A DNA stretch of 64,000 nucleotides from Aquimarina spongiae (GTDB lineage Bacteria; Bacteroidota; Bacteroidia; Flavobacteriales; Flavobacteriaceae): positions 62,001-126,000 of the forward strand of contig NZ_FQYP01000001.1 in NCBI RefSeq assembly GCF_900141785.1. The letters are read 5' to 3'. This document shows positions 1-9,073 of this stretch, in pieces. The translations under genes and the position numbers were made by a program. Every line of letters starts with the position of its first letter. Positions within the stretch are counted from its first letter, which is position 1. The notes below the pieces were generated by a model that did no database searches, was not told where the DNA came from, and saw only the letters and a list, made by a program, of their open reading frames with translations.

Positions 1-96
1 GTAACTAGTTTTAAAACGAATCAACCGCTATCAGAGACCTTATTCATTTTTGATGAGTCTAAGTACGATAGCTATTATATCAATCGTTTGGATTGA
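1..96 (+). CDS. lolA: C-terminus of probable outer-membrane lipoprotein carrier protein LolA (partial)
   Basis: The frame is open from the window edge to a TGA at 94-96 and gives 31 residues ending in FDESKYDSYYINRLD. The tail resembles the end of LolA-type periplasmic chaperones, which carry lipoproteins from the inner membrane to the outer membrane. The main support is context: lolA directly upstream of an LptG-type permease and ribBA is a common order in flavobacteria. Too little of the protein is present to see a fold, so the name is an inference from position. Confidence 0.5.
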   Translation, partial: VTSFKTNQPLSETLFIFDESKYDSYYINRLD

Positions 97-119
97 TCTG
101 CATAAAATTATGATAAACA

Positions 120-158
120 AAAGAACGGGTATTAAAAAATACACGTTCTTTGTCTTTT
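120..158 (+). terminator. Rho-independent terminator after the lolA-like gene
   Basis: Arms at 120-133 and 138-151 are complementary at 13 of 14 positions, with an AAAA loop, and are followed by a T-rich run. It lies 24 bp after the stop codon of the partial gene and before lptG. Confidence 0.6.
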
Positions 159-222
159 AATAGTTTTTGAAATGGCATTTTATAGTGTCCTTATATAAAT
201 ATTGATTAGGAAATTTAAGTGA

Positions 223-1665
223 ATGAAAATTCTTGACAGATATATTTTATCAACCTTTTTGAAGACGTTTTTTCCACTGTTCTTCATTATTATGTTTATT
301 CTTTTATTACAAACAATCTGGTTGTTTATATCTGAACTGGCAGGAAAAGATTTAGATTTTTCTGTAATCATTAAGTTTTTGACGTTTGCGACTCCAAGGT
401 TAATTCCTATGGTACTGCCGCTTACAATTTTATTGACTTCCATTATGATTTTCGGGAGTTTTGCCGAAAATTATGAGTTTGCTGCAATGAAATCGTCAGG
501 GATCTCCCTACAGCGTGCCATGAGAACACTAGCTGTTTTTATCTTTTTTGTAGGAATAGGAGCTTTTCTCTTTTCGAACACTGTAATTCCCTCTTCAGAA
601 AAACGATTCATTAATCTCAGGAAAAACATTGTAAAGGTCAAACCCGCTATGGTAATCGCTCCCAATCAATTTAATGATCTGGGAGATATCAATATTAAGG
701 TCGCCGAGAAGTATGGAGATAATGATCAATTTCTTAGAGATATTATCATTCATAAAAAAGCAGCAAAACCAGGTAATTTTACAGTGATTAAAGCGGTAGA
801 TGGAGAATTAAGAGGGAGTACAGATTCTGACTTAATTACACTGATACTTAAGGATGGGAATTATTATGACGAAATCCAGCAGCGTTCCCCACAACGAAGA
901 AAAAAGATCCCATTTGCTAAAACTCATTTTGAAAAATACTTACTTAACATAGATCTGTCTTCTTTAGATAATGTAGATATGGATGCACAGCAGTATCGAA
1001 AAGGATACAATATGTTGAATGTAAATGAACTGAGGCATGAGATCGATACCTTGTCTGATCGGGTAAATAAAGATTTTGAATCGGTAATAGACAATATCGA
1101 GAAAAGAAATGGCTTAAAGGAACTAAACAAGAATATTAAAATAGATACACTTCCCAAAGCAACCAAAGATTCTTTAGACCTGAAGGATTACTTTGATACT
1201 AAGCAAAAAGTACAGATTTATAAATTGGCTTTTTCTAATGCAGATGGAGTTATCAGACAAATTAACTCTACCCAAAGTACAACTACGGCGCTCAAAAGAG
1301 CATTGAATAAATACGAAATGTCACTACATGATAAATATGCTCTGGGAGTTGCTTGTATTATTCTGTTTTTTGTAGGAGCACCGCTAGGAGCAATTATTAG
1401 AAAAGGAGGGATGGGATTGCCGATTGTAATCGGTGTAGTGCTATTTTTGACCTATCATTTTATAGGAATCTTTGCAAAGAACAGTGCAGAAGAAGGTGGG
1501 ATACCTCCTTTTATAGGTTCTTGGCTTTCCACTTTTATTATTTTTCCACTCAGCATCTTTCTTACTCGTAGAGCTACGACGGATCAAGGTATTTTTAACT
1601 TTGATAACTTTGTCCAGCCTGTTAAAGATTTCTTTGTAAAACGATTCTCAAAAGAAGAAAAATAG
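223..1665 (+). CDS. lptG: LPS export permease of the LptF/LptG (YjgP/YjgQ) family
   Basis: This is a 480-residue inner-membrane subunit of the LptBFG transporter that extracts lipopolysaccharide from the inner membrane and passes it to LptC/LptA. Three hydrophobic helices lie in the first ~125 residues and three more at ~373-455, the usual 3+3 arrangement around a periplasmic domain. The motif ENYEFAAMKSSGIS after helix 2 is the family's cytoplasmic coupling region. The protein is longer than the ~360-residue E. coli form because the periplasmic part carries an extra charged, probably coiled-coil stretch at ~265-335, as seen in Bacteroidota. Whether it is LptF or LptG cannot be decided from sequence alone; LptG is chosen for its position before ribBA. 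Confidence 0.9.
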   Translation: MKILDRYILSTFLKTFFPLFFIIMFILLLQTIWLFISELAGKDLDFSVIIKFLTFATPRLIPMVLPLTILLTSIMIFGSFAENYEFAAMKSSGISLQRAMRTLAVFIFFVGIGAFLFSNTVIPSSEKRFINLRKNIVKVKPAMVIAPNQFNDLGDINIKVAEKYGDNDQFLRDIIIHKKAAKPGNFTVIKAVDGELRGSTDSDLITLILKDGNYYDEIQQRSPQRRKKIPFAKTHFEKYLLNIDLSSLDNVDMDAQQYRKGYNMLNVNELRHEIDTLSDRVNKDFESVIDNIEKRNGLKELNKNIKIDTLPKATKDSLDLKDYFDTKQKVQIYKLAFSNADGVIRQINSTQSTTTALKRALNKYEMSLHDKYALGVACIILFFVGAPLGAIIRKGGMGLPIVIGVVLFLTYHFIGIFAKNSAEEGGIPPFIGSWLSTFIIFPLSIFLTRRATTDQGIFNFDNFVQPVKDFFVKRFSKEEK

Positions 1666-1679
1666 TCTTCTTTTTTGAA

Positions 1680-1687
1680 TATCTTTG
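1680..1687 (+). promoter_or_regulatory. Candidate -7 element of the ribBA promoter
   Basis: TATCTTTG matches the Bacteroidota -7 consensus TAnnTTTG and sits 22 nt before the ribBA ATG. A clear -33 TTG at the right spacing is not seen, so this is a partial match. Confidence 0.4.
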
Positions 1688-1709
1688 CATCTAAATTATA
1701 CGGAATACT

Positions 1710-2861
1710 ATGTCAGAAATTAAGGAGACTACCAGCAAGATCAAGTTGAATACTATTCAGGAAGCGATTGAAGATATTCGACAGGGAAAGGTGATCATTG
1801 TAGTAGACGATGAGGATAGAGAAAATGAAGGGGATTTTTTGGCTGCTGCAGAAAAGGTGACTCCAGAGATGATCAATTTTATGGCTACGCATGGTAGAGG
1901 ACTTATTTGTGCGCCACTTACCGAGAACCGTTGTGAGGATTTGAGATTGAATATGATGGTTGGGAACAATACAGATCCTATGGAAACGGCTTTTACCATT
2001 TCTGTCGATTTAAAAGGGAATGGAGTTACGACAGGTATTTCTGCTGCCGATAGGGCAAAAACTGTGTTGGCGCTTACCGAGGCAAATACCAAACCACATG
2101 AATTGGCTAGGCCTGGTCATATTTTTCCTCTCAAGGCAAAAGAGGGGGGAGTATTAAGACGTACAGGTCATACTGAAGCCGCAATAGATTTTGCCCGATT
2201 AGCTGGTCTAAAACCAGCAGGAGTTATTGTAGAGATCATGAACGAAGATGGTTCGATGGCTCGTTTACCACAGCTGGTAGAAGTAGCCAAAAAGTTCGAC
2301 CTAAAACTGGTTTCTATAGAAGATTTGGTAGCCTATAGAATGCAGCATGATTCTTTGATCGAGAAAAAGGAAGATTTTGATTTGGTGACTCGTTTTGGGA
2401 AATATAGATTAAGAGCCTACAAACAAACTACAAATAACCAAATCCACATAGCACTTACTTTGGGGAACTGGAGTGACAACGAACCAGTATTGACTAGAGT
2501 AAATTCTACCTTATTTAATAATGATATTTTGGGAACCTTGACCAACAATGCAGATAAACGTTTGGATGCTATGTTCCAAAGAATTAATGCTGAAGGAAAA
2601 GGGGCTATTATTTTTATCAATCAGGAAAGTCAATCTTTGAACCTTTTAGGACGTTTAAAAGGATTAAAAGAAATTCAGAATGGAGAAGATGTAGTAAAAG
2701 CACCAAAAATCATGATGGATAGCAAAGATTTTGGTATAGGGGCACAGATTCTTCATGATTTGAACATCCATAAAATTCGATTAGTCTCTAATACGGTACA
2801 ACAAAAGAGAGTAGGGATGATTGGTTATGGACTCGAAATCGTAGATTATGTCAATTATTAG
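1710..2861 (+). CDS. ribB: RibBA-type protein: active DHBP synthase domain with a degenerate GTP cyclohydrolase II domain
   Basis: Residues ~12-212 form 3,4-dihydroxy-2-butanone-4-phosphate synthase, which turns ribulose 5-phosphate into the four-carbon riboflavin precursor. The acidic metal/substrate loop DDEDRENEGD (33-42) and the GHTEAAIDFARLAG segment are intact. Residues ~225-383 keep the GTP cyclohydrolase II fold, ending in KDFGIGAQILHDL and GYGLEIVDYVNY. However, the zinc-binding C-x10-C-x-C site is gone: where RCDCG is expected the sequence reads LTNNAD, and the first Cys is replaced in VNSTLFNND. The second domain therefore probably does not open GTP, and the cell should carry another RibA. 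The 383-residue length is normal for a fusion. Confidence 0.92.
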   Translation: MSEIKETTSKIKLNTIQEAIEDIRQGKVIIVVDDEDRENEGDFLAAAEKVTPEMINFMATHGRGLICAPLTENRCEDLRLNMMVGNNTDPMETAFTISVDLKGNGVTTGISAADRAKTVLALTEANTKPHELARPGHIFPLKAKEGGVLRRTGHTEAAIDFARLAGLKPAGVIVEIMNEDGSMARLPQLVEVAKKFDLKLVSIEDLVAYRMQHDSLIEKKEDFDLVTRFGKYRLRAYKQTTNNQIHIALTLGNWSDNEPVLTRVNSTLFNNDILGTLTNNADKRLDAMFQRINAEGKGAIIFINQESQSLNLLGRLKGLKEIQNGEDVVKAPKIMMDSKDFGIGAQILHDLNIHKIRLVSNTVQQKRVGMIGYGLEIVDYVNY

Positions 2862-2958
2862 TACGTAATTAATCTTTACTGGTAGAGTGCACTACCGATA
2901 AAACTAAAATGCTGTTTGGTTTGGTCTTAGATTACAGGAAGAACTAGTCATTTGCTAT

Positions 2959-3831
2959 ATGAAACATGTAAAGTTTAATAAAAGTTTATGCGGAGTCGAC
3001 CTTCTTCTTAATGTATTACGAATCAAATATGAAAGTAGCATCGTCTTTTCTGATGATGTGTATACTACAGACTTTTTTCAGATTGTTTTTATCAAGGAAG
3101 CTAATGGTACATTACTGCTAAATGATCAAACGATTACTCTTGAAGATAATAGTATTGTATTCATTACAGAAAATCAACGATATCAATGGGACGTGGATCA
3201 AGAAAAATTTGATGCTACCATTTTAGTTTTTCAAGAAGACTTCCTAAATGATTTTTTTGCCGATCAATATTTTACATATCGCTTGCTGTATTTTTATCAA
3301 ACAGATTTTCCATTGTATCTAAATGTTTCTGAGAATATTAAGAATGATTATTTAGAAAAACTTAAGGAAATAAAAACCGATTTACAACATCCCAAAAGCG
3401 ATAGTGTTCATCTTATTCGCTCTATTTTGTATTATCTTTTAATTCAGTTGAATCGCTTGTATTCAGAACAGTATAATATTACTTCTACTATTTCTAATGA
3501 TAATCTGGCGTATCAGTTTCGAAAATTAGTAGAACAACATATCTACGAAAAACAGCGTATAGATGATTATACCGATATATTGAAGGTAAGTAGGGTTACT
3601 TTAAATAAAACGATCAGTAAACATTTTAATGTAACTACCACCGAATTTTTAAAATCCCGATTAGCTTTTGAAATCAAAATGAAATTGTTGTTTACGATGT
3701 CAACAATAGAAGAACTAGCAGACATATTTCACTTTTCTGAGTCGAACCACCTGTCTAGGTTTTTCAAGAATCAAACAGGCTTAACTCCAAAAGAGTATCG
3801 CTTGTCTTATCAAAATGGTAGTTATTCGTAG
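2959..3831 (+). CDS. AraC-family transcriptional regulator
   Basis: The 290-residue protein has an N-terminal half resembling a cupin-type sensor domain (residues ~20-110) and a C-terminal AraC DNA-binding domain at ~185-285 with two helix-turn-helix units. The second ends in the family signature SNHLSRFFKNQTGLTPKEYR. No membrane segment or signal peptide is present, so it is a cytoplasmic one-component regulator. The gene is monocistronic and followed 70 bp later by a metallo-beta-lactamase-fold gene on the same strand, which could be its target. The ligand is unknown. Confidence 0.88.
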   Translation: MKHVKFNKSLCGVDLLLNVLRIKYESSIVFSDDVYTTDFFQIVFIKEANGTLLLNDQTITLEDNSIVFITENQRYQWDVDQEKFDATILVFQEDFLNDFFADQYFTYRLLYFYQTDFPLYLNVSENIKNDYLEKLKEIKTDLQHPKSDSVHLIRSILYYLLIQLNRLYSEQYNITSTISNDNLAYQFRKLVEQHIYEKQRIDDYTDILKVSRVTLNKTISKHFNVTTTEFLKSRLAFEIKMKLLFTMSTIEELADIFHFSESNHLSRFFKNQTGLTPKEYRLSYQNGSYS

Positions 3832-3901
3832 CCGTTTGGTATTCTTCTATTCATTTCATATTTAGATTTTTGCAACGTACTTTTTTTAAATCTAATAGAA
3901 A

Positions 3902-4669
3902 ATGAAAATTCATCATATTCGAAATGCAACCCTGGTCATAGAAATAGAAGATAAGGTAATCTTGGTAGATCCAATGTTGGGGCAAAAAGGAGAAACGGGA
4001 CCTCCGTTTACCTTTTTCCGTTTCAAACCACAACGTAATCCTACAATTGATTTACCCACTGCCGCAATAGAACTTATCTCAAAGACAACACATTGTTTGC
4101 TTACTCATTTACATCCGGATCATTTGGATAAAAAGGCTGAGCATTTCCTTCGTTCCAAAAACATACCCATTATTTGCAGTGTAAAAGATGTATCTGCTTT
4201 GGAGAAAAAAGACTTGAATATTTCTCAGGAGATTAATTATTGGGAAAGAGTAGACTTTTTAGGCGGTAAAATCGAAGGGATTCCTGCTCGTCATGGCTAT
4301 GGTTTTATTGCAAAACCTGCTGGTAATGTCATGGGATTTTATATGCAGTTCCCTAATCAACCTTCAATCTATATCAGTTCGGATACGATTTATACTAATA
4401 ACGTAAAAAAAGTGCTTACCGAATACGAACCGGATATTAATGTTTTGGCAACGGGTTCTGCTCAATTTGATATTTTCAAACCGTTGCTAATGACTATGGA
4501 AGACATTCTTCAATTTATCAAGGATGCACCAGGCCATGTAATTGCCAACCATATGGAGTCTGTGAACCATTGCCCAACAACCAGAGCACAACTAAAAAAA
4601 GAAGTTGCTAATATTGGATTATCCGAAAAAGTATTCATTCCAAATGATGGAGAATGTATGATCTTTTAA
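3902..4669 (+). CDS. Metallo-beta-lactamase-fold hydrolase (UPF0173/UlaG-like)
   Basis: This 255-residue cytoplasmic protein carries the metal-binding motif H69-x-H71-x-D73-H74 within THLHPDHLD, a further histidine in ARHGYG and a C-terminal HMESVNHCP segment. Such proteins are usually metal-dependent hydrolases with one or two metal ions. The N-terminal MKIHHIRNATLVIEIEDKVIL stretch is typical of the branch annotated as UPF0173 or L-ascorbate-6-phosphate lactonase-like. There is no ascorbate pathway nearby, so the substrate is unknown. Confidence 0.85.
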   Translation: MKIHHIRNATLVIEIEDKVILVDPMLGQKGETGPPFTFFRFKPQRNPTIDLPTAAIELISKTTHCLLTHLHPDHLDKKAEHFLRSKNIPIICSVKDVSALEKKDLNISQEINYWERVDFLGGKIEGIPARHGYGFIAKPAGNVMGFYMQFPNQPSIYISSDTIYTNNVKKVLTEYEPDINVLATGSAQFDIFKPLLMTMEDILQFIKDAPGHVIANHMESVNHCPTTRAQLKKEVANIGLSEKVFIPNDGECMIF

Positions 4670-4683
4670 TTCGAACTATATAG

Positions 4684-5874
4684 TTATAAAACACTTTTGA
4701 TAGCGGCCACCATGTTTGCGGCTCTTTCTTGAGTTTCTTCTTCAGACCAACCTAGTTTCACCAAGCAAGAAATGGTTCTTCCCATCCATGCATCACTGGC
4801 ATCAAAAGATCGATTGTTCTTTTGTAGTCCAGATTGCACTTCGGGGGATAATTTGCCCAAAGACTTTTGTTCTAGAAGGTGTTCCCATTTTTTGTAATAG
4901 TGCCAGTTGTTGTCAAACCAGTAGAAGCATGCATCTACACCATGTGCTCCCAATGCTTTATGTGCTTTTCTGGCGATATCTTCATTAGGTAAAAATATAT
5001 TTAAAAAGGAATAATTTTCAACTCCGGTTTCTGGTACGCGTCTAAAAGTAACTTCAGGGATTTCAGTTAATGCATTTCGGAATATCATGTAATTCTTTTC
5101 TTGTACAGAAAGCGTATGATCTAGTTTTCTCAATTGTGCAATTCCAACTGCCGCGTTTAATTCAGAAATACGATAGTTATATCCCAAAAATGGATGTGTT
5201 TCTGCACCTCTATCATTACCAATATGATCATGTCCGTGATCGTGATATTTGTGAGCTCTATCAGCAAATAGTTCAGAGTTGGTAATGATACCGCCACCTT
5301 CACCGCAGGTAACCGTTTTTACATAGTCAAAAGAGAAACAACCTAAATCCCCATAGCTTCCCAGAGGTTTTCCGTCATAAGTGCCACCAATAGCTTGGCA
5401 TGCGTCTTCTAATAAAATAAGCTGATGTTTATCACAAATAGCTTTTAGCGCTGCCAAATCTGCCATAGATCCACACATATGTACAGGCATTACTGCCTTT
5501 GTTTTTGGAGTAATCGCAGCTTCTACTGCTTTTGGATCCAAAGTAAGCGTATCATCTATATCGCATAGTACAGGAACAGCGCCTACAGAAAGTATCGCTT
5601 CAAAACTTGCCACAAAAGTAAAAGTAGGCATGATTACTTCGTCTCCTGCACCAATTTCTGCACAAGCTAAGGCAACAGTAAGTGCCGCAGTACCACTAGA
5701 AACTACTTGAGCGTACTTTGTTTCCATTCGCTTTGCCAGATCTTTTTCAAGTTCGAGTGCTTTATGGTGACCGTTTCTCATAGGATCAAAACCATAACGC
5801 ATTAAGACTCCATTATCCAAAACGTCTTGTACTTCTTTCCTTTCTTCTTCACCAAATAATTCAAATCCTGGCAT
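4684..5874 (-). CDS. DegT/DnrJ/EryC1/StrS-family PLP aminotransferase
   Basis: The product is a fold-type I PLP enzyme of 396 residues, of the family that transaminates keto sugars and similar substrates. With the ATG at 5874, the cofactor lysine is K186 in FDYVKTVTCGEGGG, D157 in LLEDACQAIGG would hold the pyridine nitrogen, and SSGTAALTVAL (59-69) binds the phosphate. The open frame extends 13 codons further to a TTG, but the ATG start (MPGFELFGEEER) fits the family better and places a TATTTTTG promoter element just upstream. No sugar-nucleotide genes are adjacent, so the substrate is unknown. Confidence 0.88.
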   Translation of the reverse strand: MPGFELFGEEERKEVQDVLDNGVLMRYGFDPMRNGHHKALELEKDLAKRMETKYAQVVSSGTAALTVALACAEIGAGDEVIMPTFTFVASFEAILSVGAVPVLCDIDDTLTLDPKAVEAAITPKTKAVMPVHMCGSMADLAALKAICDKHQLILLEDACQAIGGTYDGKPLGSYGDLGCFSFDYVKTVTCGEGGGIITNSELFADRAHKYHDHGHDHIGNDRGAETHPFLGYNYRISELNAAVGIAQLRKLDHTLSVQEKNYMIFRNALTEIPEVTFRRVPETGVENYSFLNIFLPNEDIARKAHKALGAHGVDACFYWFDNNWHYYKKWEHLLEQKSLGKLSPEVQSGLQKNNRSFDASDAWMGRTISCLVKLGWSEEETQERAANMVAAIKSVL

Positions 5875-5898
5875 AGCTAGTTGTGGTATTATATTAAA

Positions 5899-5930
5899 AA
5901 CTCTTTTCGGCAAAAATACCGAAAAGAGTT
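5899..5930 (-). promoter_or_regulatory. Perfect 12-bp inverted repeat enclosing a promoter -7 element
   Basis: Arms 5899-5910 and 5919-5930 are perfectly complementary. The 8-bp loop (5911-5918) reads TATTTTTG on the minus strand, a match to the Bacteroidota TAnnTTTG element placed 37 nt upstream of the aminotransferase ATG. On the minus strand the hairpin is also followed by TTTTTAAT, so it may terminate the nitroreductase transcript, act as an operator, or both. Confidence 0.5.
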
Positions 5931-5964
5931 CTTATATGCTTGTTGCTATTTTATATTTTTTTAA

Positions 5965-6594
5965 CTAAATATTTATTATAGTGTCTTTGGTAGAGCGTCG
6001 TACTTTCTTAAAGTCAGAGAACATATCATCTTCTGCTCGATACCCAACAGGGAGTACCAAAACAGAGGTCAATCCTTTTTCGTCAAGTCGTAAAATTTCA
6101 TCATATTTTTGTGGGATAAAGCCTTCCATAGGGCAGGCATCAATTTTTTCTAAGGCACATACGGTTAATAAGTTACCCATAGCAAGATAGGCTTGCTTGG
6201 CGGCCCAGTTTGCAATCTCTTCTTCAGGTTTGTTTTTAAAAGAATCTACCAGTTGGTCCCTAAAAGGTTTCAAGATTTCATCGGCAGTATTTCTTATGGC
6301 TTTTACATTTTTAAAATATGAATCGATATATGTTTCTCCTATTTGCGTTTCGATACAAAAAATAAGTAGATGTGATGCCTGGACCACTTGATTTTGGTTC
6401 CAGGAATGCGCTACTAGCTTTTCTTGTAACTCTTTATCCTGTATCACAATGAGTTTAAGTGGTTGAAGCCCATATGATGTAGCAGTTAAGTTAAAGGCCT
6501 CGGTAAGTATATCGATTTTTTCTTTTGGAAGAATTTTTTCAGCATCAAATTTTTTGGTAGCATAACGCCAACGTAAACTTTCTATTATATCCAT
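5965..6594 (-). CDS. NAD(P)H-dependent nitroreductase-family flavoprotein (NfsB-like)
   Basis: The protein has 209 residues, typical for FMN-dependent homodimeric nitroreductases. The N-terminal SLRWRYATKKFD provides the family Arg/Lys phosphate-binding segment, TATSYGLQPLKLIVI (38-52) is the conserved substrate/FMN strand and VLPVGYRAEDD is the C-terminal glycine turn. Such enzymes reduce nitroaromatics, quinones or dihydropteridines in the cytoplasm; the natural substrate is not evident. The gene is divergent from the thioesterase gene and shares its promoter region. Confidence 0.85.
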   Translation of the reverse strand: MDIIESLRWRYATKKFDAEKILPKEKIDILTEAFNLTATSYGLQPLKLIVIQDKELQEKLVAHSWNQNQVVQASHLLIFCIETQIGETYIDSYFKNVKAIRNTADEILKPFRDQLVDSFKNKPEEEIANWAAKQAYLAMGNLLTVCALEKIDACPMEGFIPQKYDEILRLDEKGLTSVLVLPVGYRAEDDMFSDFKKVRRSTKDTIINI

Positions 6595-6616
6595 TGGAAG
6601 TTTTTTAAATACATAG

Positions 6617-6645
6617 CAAAGATACTGCGATATGATTTACCTTTG
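6617..6645. promoter_or_regulatory. Back-to-back promoter -7 elements of the nitroreductase and thioesterase genes
   Basis: TATCTTTG on the minus strand (6617-6624) faces the nitroreductase gene. TACCTTTG on the plus strand (6638-6645) faces the thioesterase gene. Both match TAnnTTTG; the -33 elements are not clear. Confidence 0.45.
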
Positions 6646-6683
6646 GTACAAATTTATATAAGAAAAAACTATATCATCATCAT

Positions 6684-7082
6684 ATGAACACTATTGAAGA
6701 ATTGATCGAAAAATCTGAAACCAGAATCTTTAAAGCCGTTTTTCCCAATACCACAAATCACTATGAAACCTTATTTGGAGGTACTGCACTGCAATTGATG
6801 GATGAGGCATCTTTTATTTGTGCGACTCGTTTTAGCCGAAAAAAGGTAGTTACGATCTCTTCAGATAAAGTTGATTTTGAAAAACCAATTCCTGGAGGTA
6901 CCATTATAGAGTTAATTGCAAAAGTTGAACTAGTTGGAAGAACCAGTTGTACGGTAAAGGTAGATATTTACAAAGAGGACATGTATAGTTTTAATAGAGA
7001 GCTTGCGGTTACGGGATCTTTTAAATTTGTCGCCATTGGTAATGATAAAAAGCCAATTCCGATTGTTGATGCTCAATCATAA
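6684..7082 (+). CDS. Hotdog-fold acyl-CoA thioesterase (YciA-like)
   Basis: This is a 132-residue single hotdog domain that hydrolyses acyl-CoA to free acid and CoA in the cytoplasm. The central helix NHYETLFGGTALQLMDEA (25-42) carries the expected catalytic Asp (D40). The following ISSDKVDFEKPIPGG strand is the usual substrate-binding edge of the YciA/BFIT group. Length is normal for the family. It is the only gene of its transcript, ending in a strong bidirectional terminator. Confidence 0.87.
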   Translation: MNTIEELIEKSETRIFKAVFPNTTNHYETLFGGTALQLMDEASFICATRFSRKKVVTISSDKVDFEKPIPGGTIIELIAKVELVGRTSCTVKVDIYKEDMYSFNRELAVTGSFKFVAIGNDKKPIPIVDAQS

Positions 7083-7113
7083 AAAAAGGAGATTCTTTTG
7101 AATCTCCTTTTTT
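7081..7113. terminator. Bidirectional Rho-independent terminator
   Basis: A perfect GGAGATTC/GAATCTCC stem with a TTTT loop is flanked by A-run and T-run. It lies between convergent genes (thioesterase and nhaC) and can serve both strands. Confidence 0.85.
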
Positions 7114-7129
7114 TATTTTTTTATCCAAT

Positions 7130-8611
7130 TTAGTTCTCCTTCAGTTGTTTAATTTTTATACGGAAAGCAGCAAAGATTAAGGTCATAAAGAAGCTTAACC
7201 AATTAAAGATGGCATAGAAGGCATAATCAACAACAGGAACACCTAATACACCACTTTGATACGCTCCACAGGTGTTATAAGGAATAAGCACTGATGTTAC
7301 TGTACCCGTATCTTCAAGTGTTCTACTTAAGTTTTCTGGAGCCAATCCTTTATCTTTAAATGCTTTTGCATACATACGTCCTGGTACAACAATCGCCAAA
7401 TATTGATCTGAAGCAGTAGCATTCAAGATCAGACAACTAGCTGCAGTACTTGCGAATAGACCAAATACAGAATCAAACATTTTTAATAATGCTTTACTTA
7501 TGGTAGCCAAAGCTCCAATAGCATCCATGATACCACCAAACACCATAGCACATACGATCAACCATATGGTACCTAGCATTCCTGCCATACCTCCGGAAGT
7601 AAATAAATCATTGAGTTGTGCATTTGTAGTTTCTACTGCAGTATCCACAGTCATTGCTTTCATTACTCCTTGATACGCCGAAGTAAAGGTCAGTTCTGAA
7701 CTTTCTGTAATATTCATAACAATATCAGGTTGTGCGATTATTGCAGCAATAGCTCCTAATAAAGTACCTGCCAACAAAGCAATCAAAGGAGGTGTCTTCT
7801 TTACGATAAGAACAATTACTAGAATTGGAACGATAAACAACCATGGCGTAATGGTAAACGCGCCTTTTATCGCAGCTAATTGTTCTCCTATTTGTGGAGT
7901 CCCCGAAGTATCTATCGAAAAACCAATGATGATAAAGACAATAAGTGTAATAGTAATAGTTGGAATCGTAGTGTATGTCATGTACTTGATATGAGAAAAC
8001 AAATCTCCACCAGCCATAGCAGGAGCAAGGTTGGTAGTATCCGAAAGGGGAGACATTTTATCTCCAAAATAAGCTCCAGAAATTACAGCCCCAGCCGTCA
8101 TACCCAATGAGATTCCTAAAGTATCACCAATTCCTATAAGTGCAATACCTACTGTAGCCGAAGTAGTCCAGGAACTACCTGTAGCAATAGAGATCACTGC
8201 ACAGATAATTACACAGGCGGCAAGGAATATTGTGGGATTTAAGATTTGAAGTCCGTAATAAATCATCGTAGGGATAATTCCGCTAATAAGCCAGGTACCT
8301 GCCAAAGAACCTACCATTAATAAAATGAGCAAAGCCCCAGAAGTAGATTTTACATTATTGGCTACTTCTTCCATCATTTGTTTGTAAGATACCTTGTTGA
8401 AGAATCCTACGATGGCAGCCACGGCTGCTCCCAACAACAGAATAAACTGATTACTTCCGCTCAAAGCATCATCGCCAAAAACAAATACATTATAGAATAG
8501 CATAATTACTAAGATCACTACAGGTATGAGCGCTTCCCAAATATTAAGGGCTTTGTTTTCTATAATTTCTTCATTTTTTGGGGTAGAAGGAGTAATGTTT
8601 TGACTTTCCAT
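7130..8611 (-). CDS. nhaC: Na+/H+ antiporter of the NhaC family
   Basis: This 493-residue inner-membrane protein with about eleven hydrophobic helices exchanges Na+ for H+, or related substrate pairs in some members. Typical segments are FFNKVSYKQMMEEV early on, ISIATGSSWTTSATVGIAL near the middle and SGAYFGDKMSPLSDTTNLAP, the conserved half-helix of this family. A second inverted half is seen in the TASDQYLAIVVPGRMYAKAF region. It stands alone between a terminator and a long intergenic region. A marine sodium-rich habitat would fit. Confidence 0.9.
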   Translation of the reverse strand: MESQNITPSTPKNEEIIENKALNIWEALIPVVILVIMLFYNVFVFGDDALSGSNQFILLLGAAVAAIVGFFNKVSYKQMMEEVANNVKSTSGALLILLMVGSLAGTWLISGIIPTMIYYGLQILNPTIFLAACVIICAVISIATGSSWTTSATVGIALIGIGDTLGISLGMTAGAVISGAYFGDKMSPLSDTTNLAPAMAGGDLFSHIKYMTYTTIPTITITLIVFIIIGFSIDTSGTPQIGEQLAAIKGAFTITPWLFIVPILVIVLIVKKTPPLIALLAGTLLGAIAAIIAQPDIVMNITESSELTFTSAYQGVMKAMTVDTAVETTNAQLNDLFTSGGMAGMLGTIWLIVCAMVFGGIMDAIGALATISKALLKMFDSVFGLFASTAASCLILNATASDQYLAIVVPGRMYAKAFKDKGLAPENLSRTLEDTGTVTSVLIPYNTCGAYQSGVLGVPVVDYAFYAIFNWLSFFMTLIFAAFRIKIKQLKEN

Positions 8612-8849
8612 ACGTGATTTTCAAAATTTTCGGATGTAATGTTACGATATTAATGAAATTTATGCAACGTATAGGATCAGTTAATTAGTAGATAAAGTAG
8701 GTACTTATCATTTAAAAACCCCCTCTTTTTTTGGTTTTTAATACGATATTTTGCTTTTCATCGATTATTTATGTTTTTTATCGATAAAACATTGCTTTTG
8801 AACCCCTCTTTTTCTATAAAATCTCGAATACTGTACTACTTTTGAAGTG

Positions 8850-8998
8850 TAAATGAGAAAAGTAAGAGAAAAAGAAAAATTTGAATTGTTTGTTTGATTG
8901 TTTTTAGACTTTTTTTGTCCCTGGAAAAAATAATTCCCCCGAATTATTGACCCCAAAACTTGTTAAAAAGCCTCTTCCCCCAAGAGGCTTTTCTTTTT
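8850..8998 (+). ncRNA. Candidate small RNA 1
   Basis: The inferred transcript starts after TACTTTTG (8837-8844) and ends in the terminator at 8965-8998. No protein of useful length fits inside; a 14-codon frame from 8853 could be a leader peptide. It resembles the following unit in layout but not closely in sequence. No known RNA family was recognised. Confidence 0.3.
8965..8998 (+). terminator. Rho-independent terminator
   Basis: A GCCTCTT/AAGAGGC stem with a CCCCC loop is preceded by A-run and followed by TTTTCTTTTT. No protein gene precedes it on this strand. Confidence 0.75.
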
Positions 8999-9073
8999 GA
9001 GAATTTCCGTAAAAAATTAACTTTTTTAACACTATTTTTGCTTTTTATCGATTAAATTCGTACTTTGACGATC

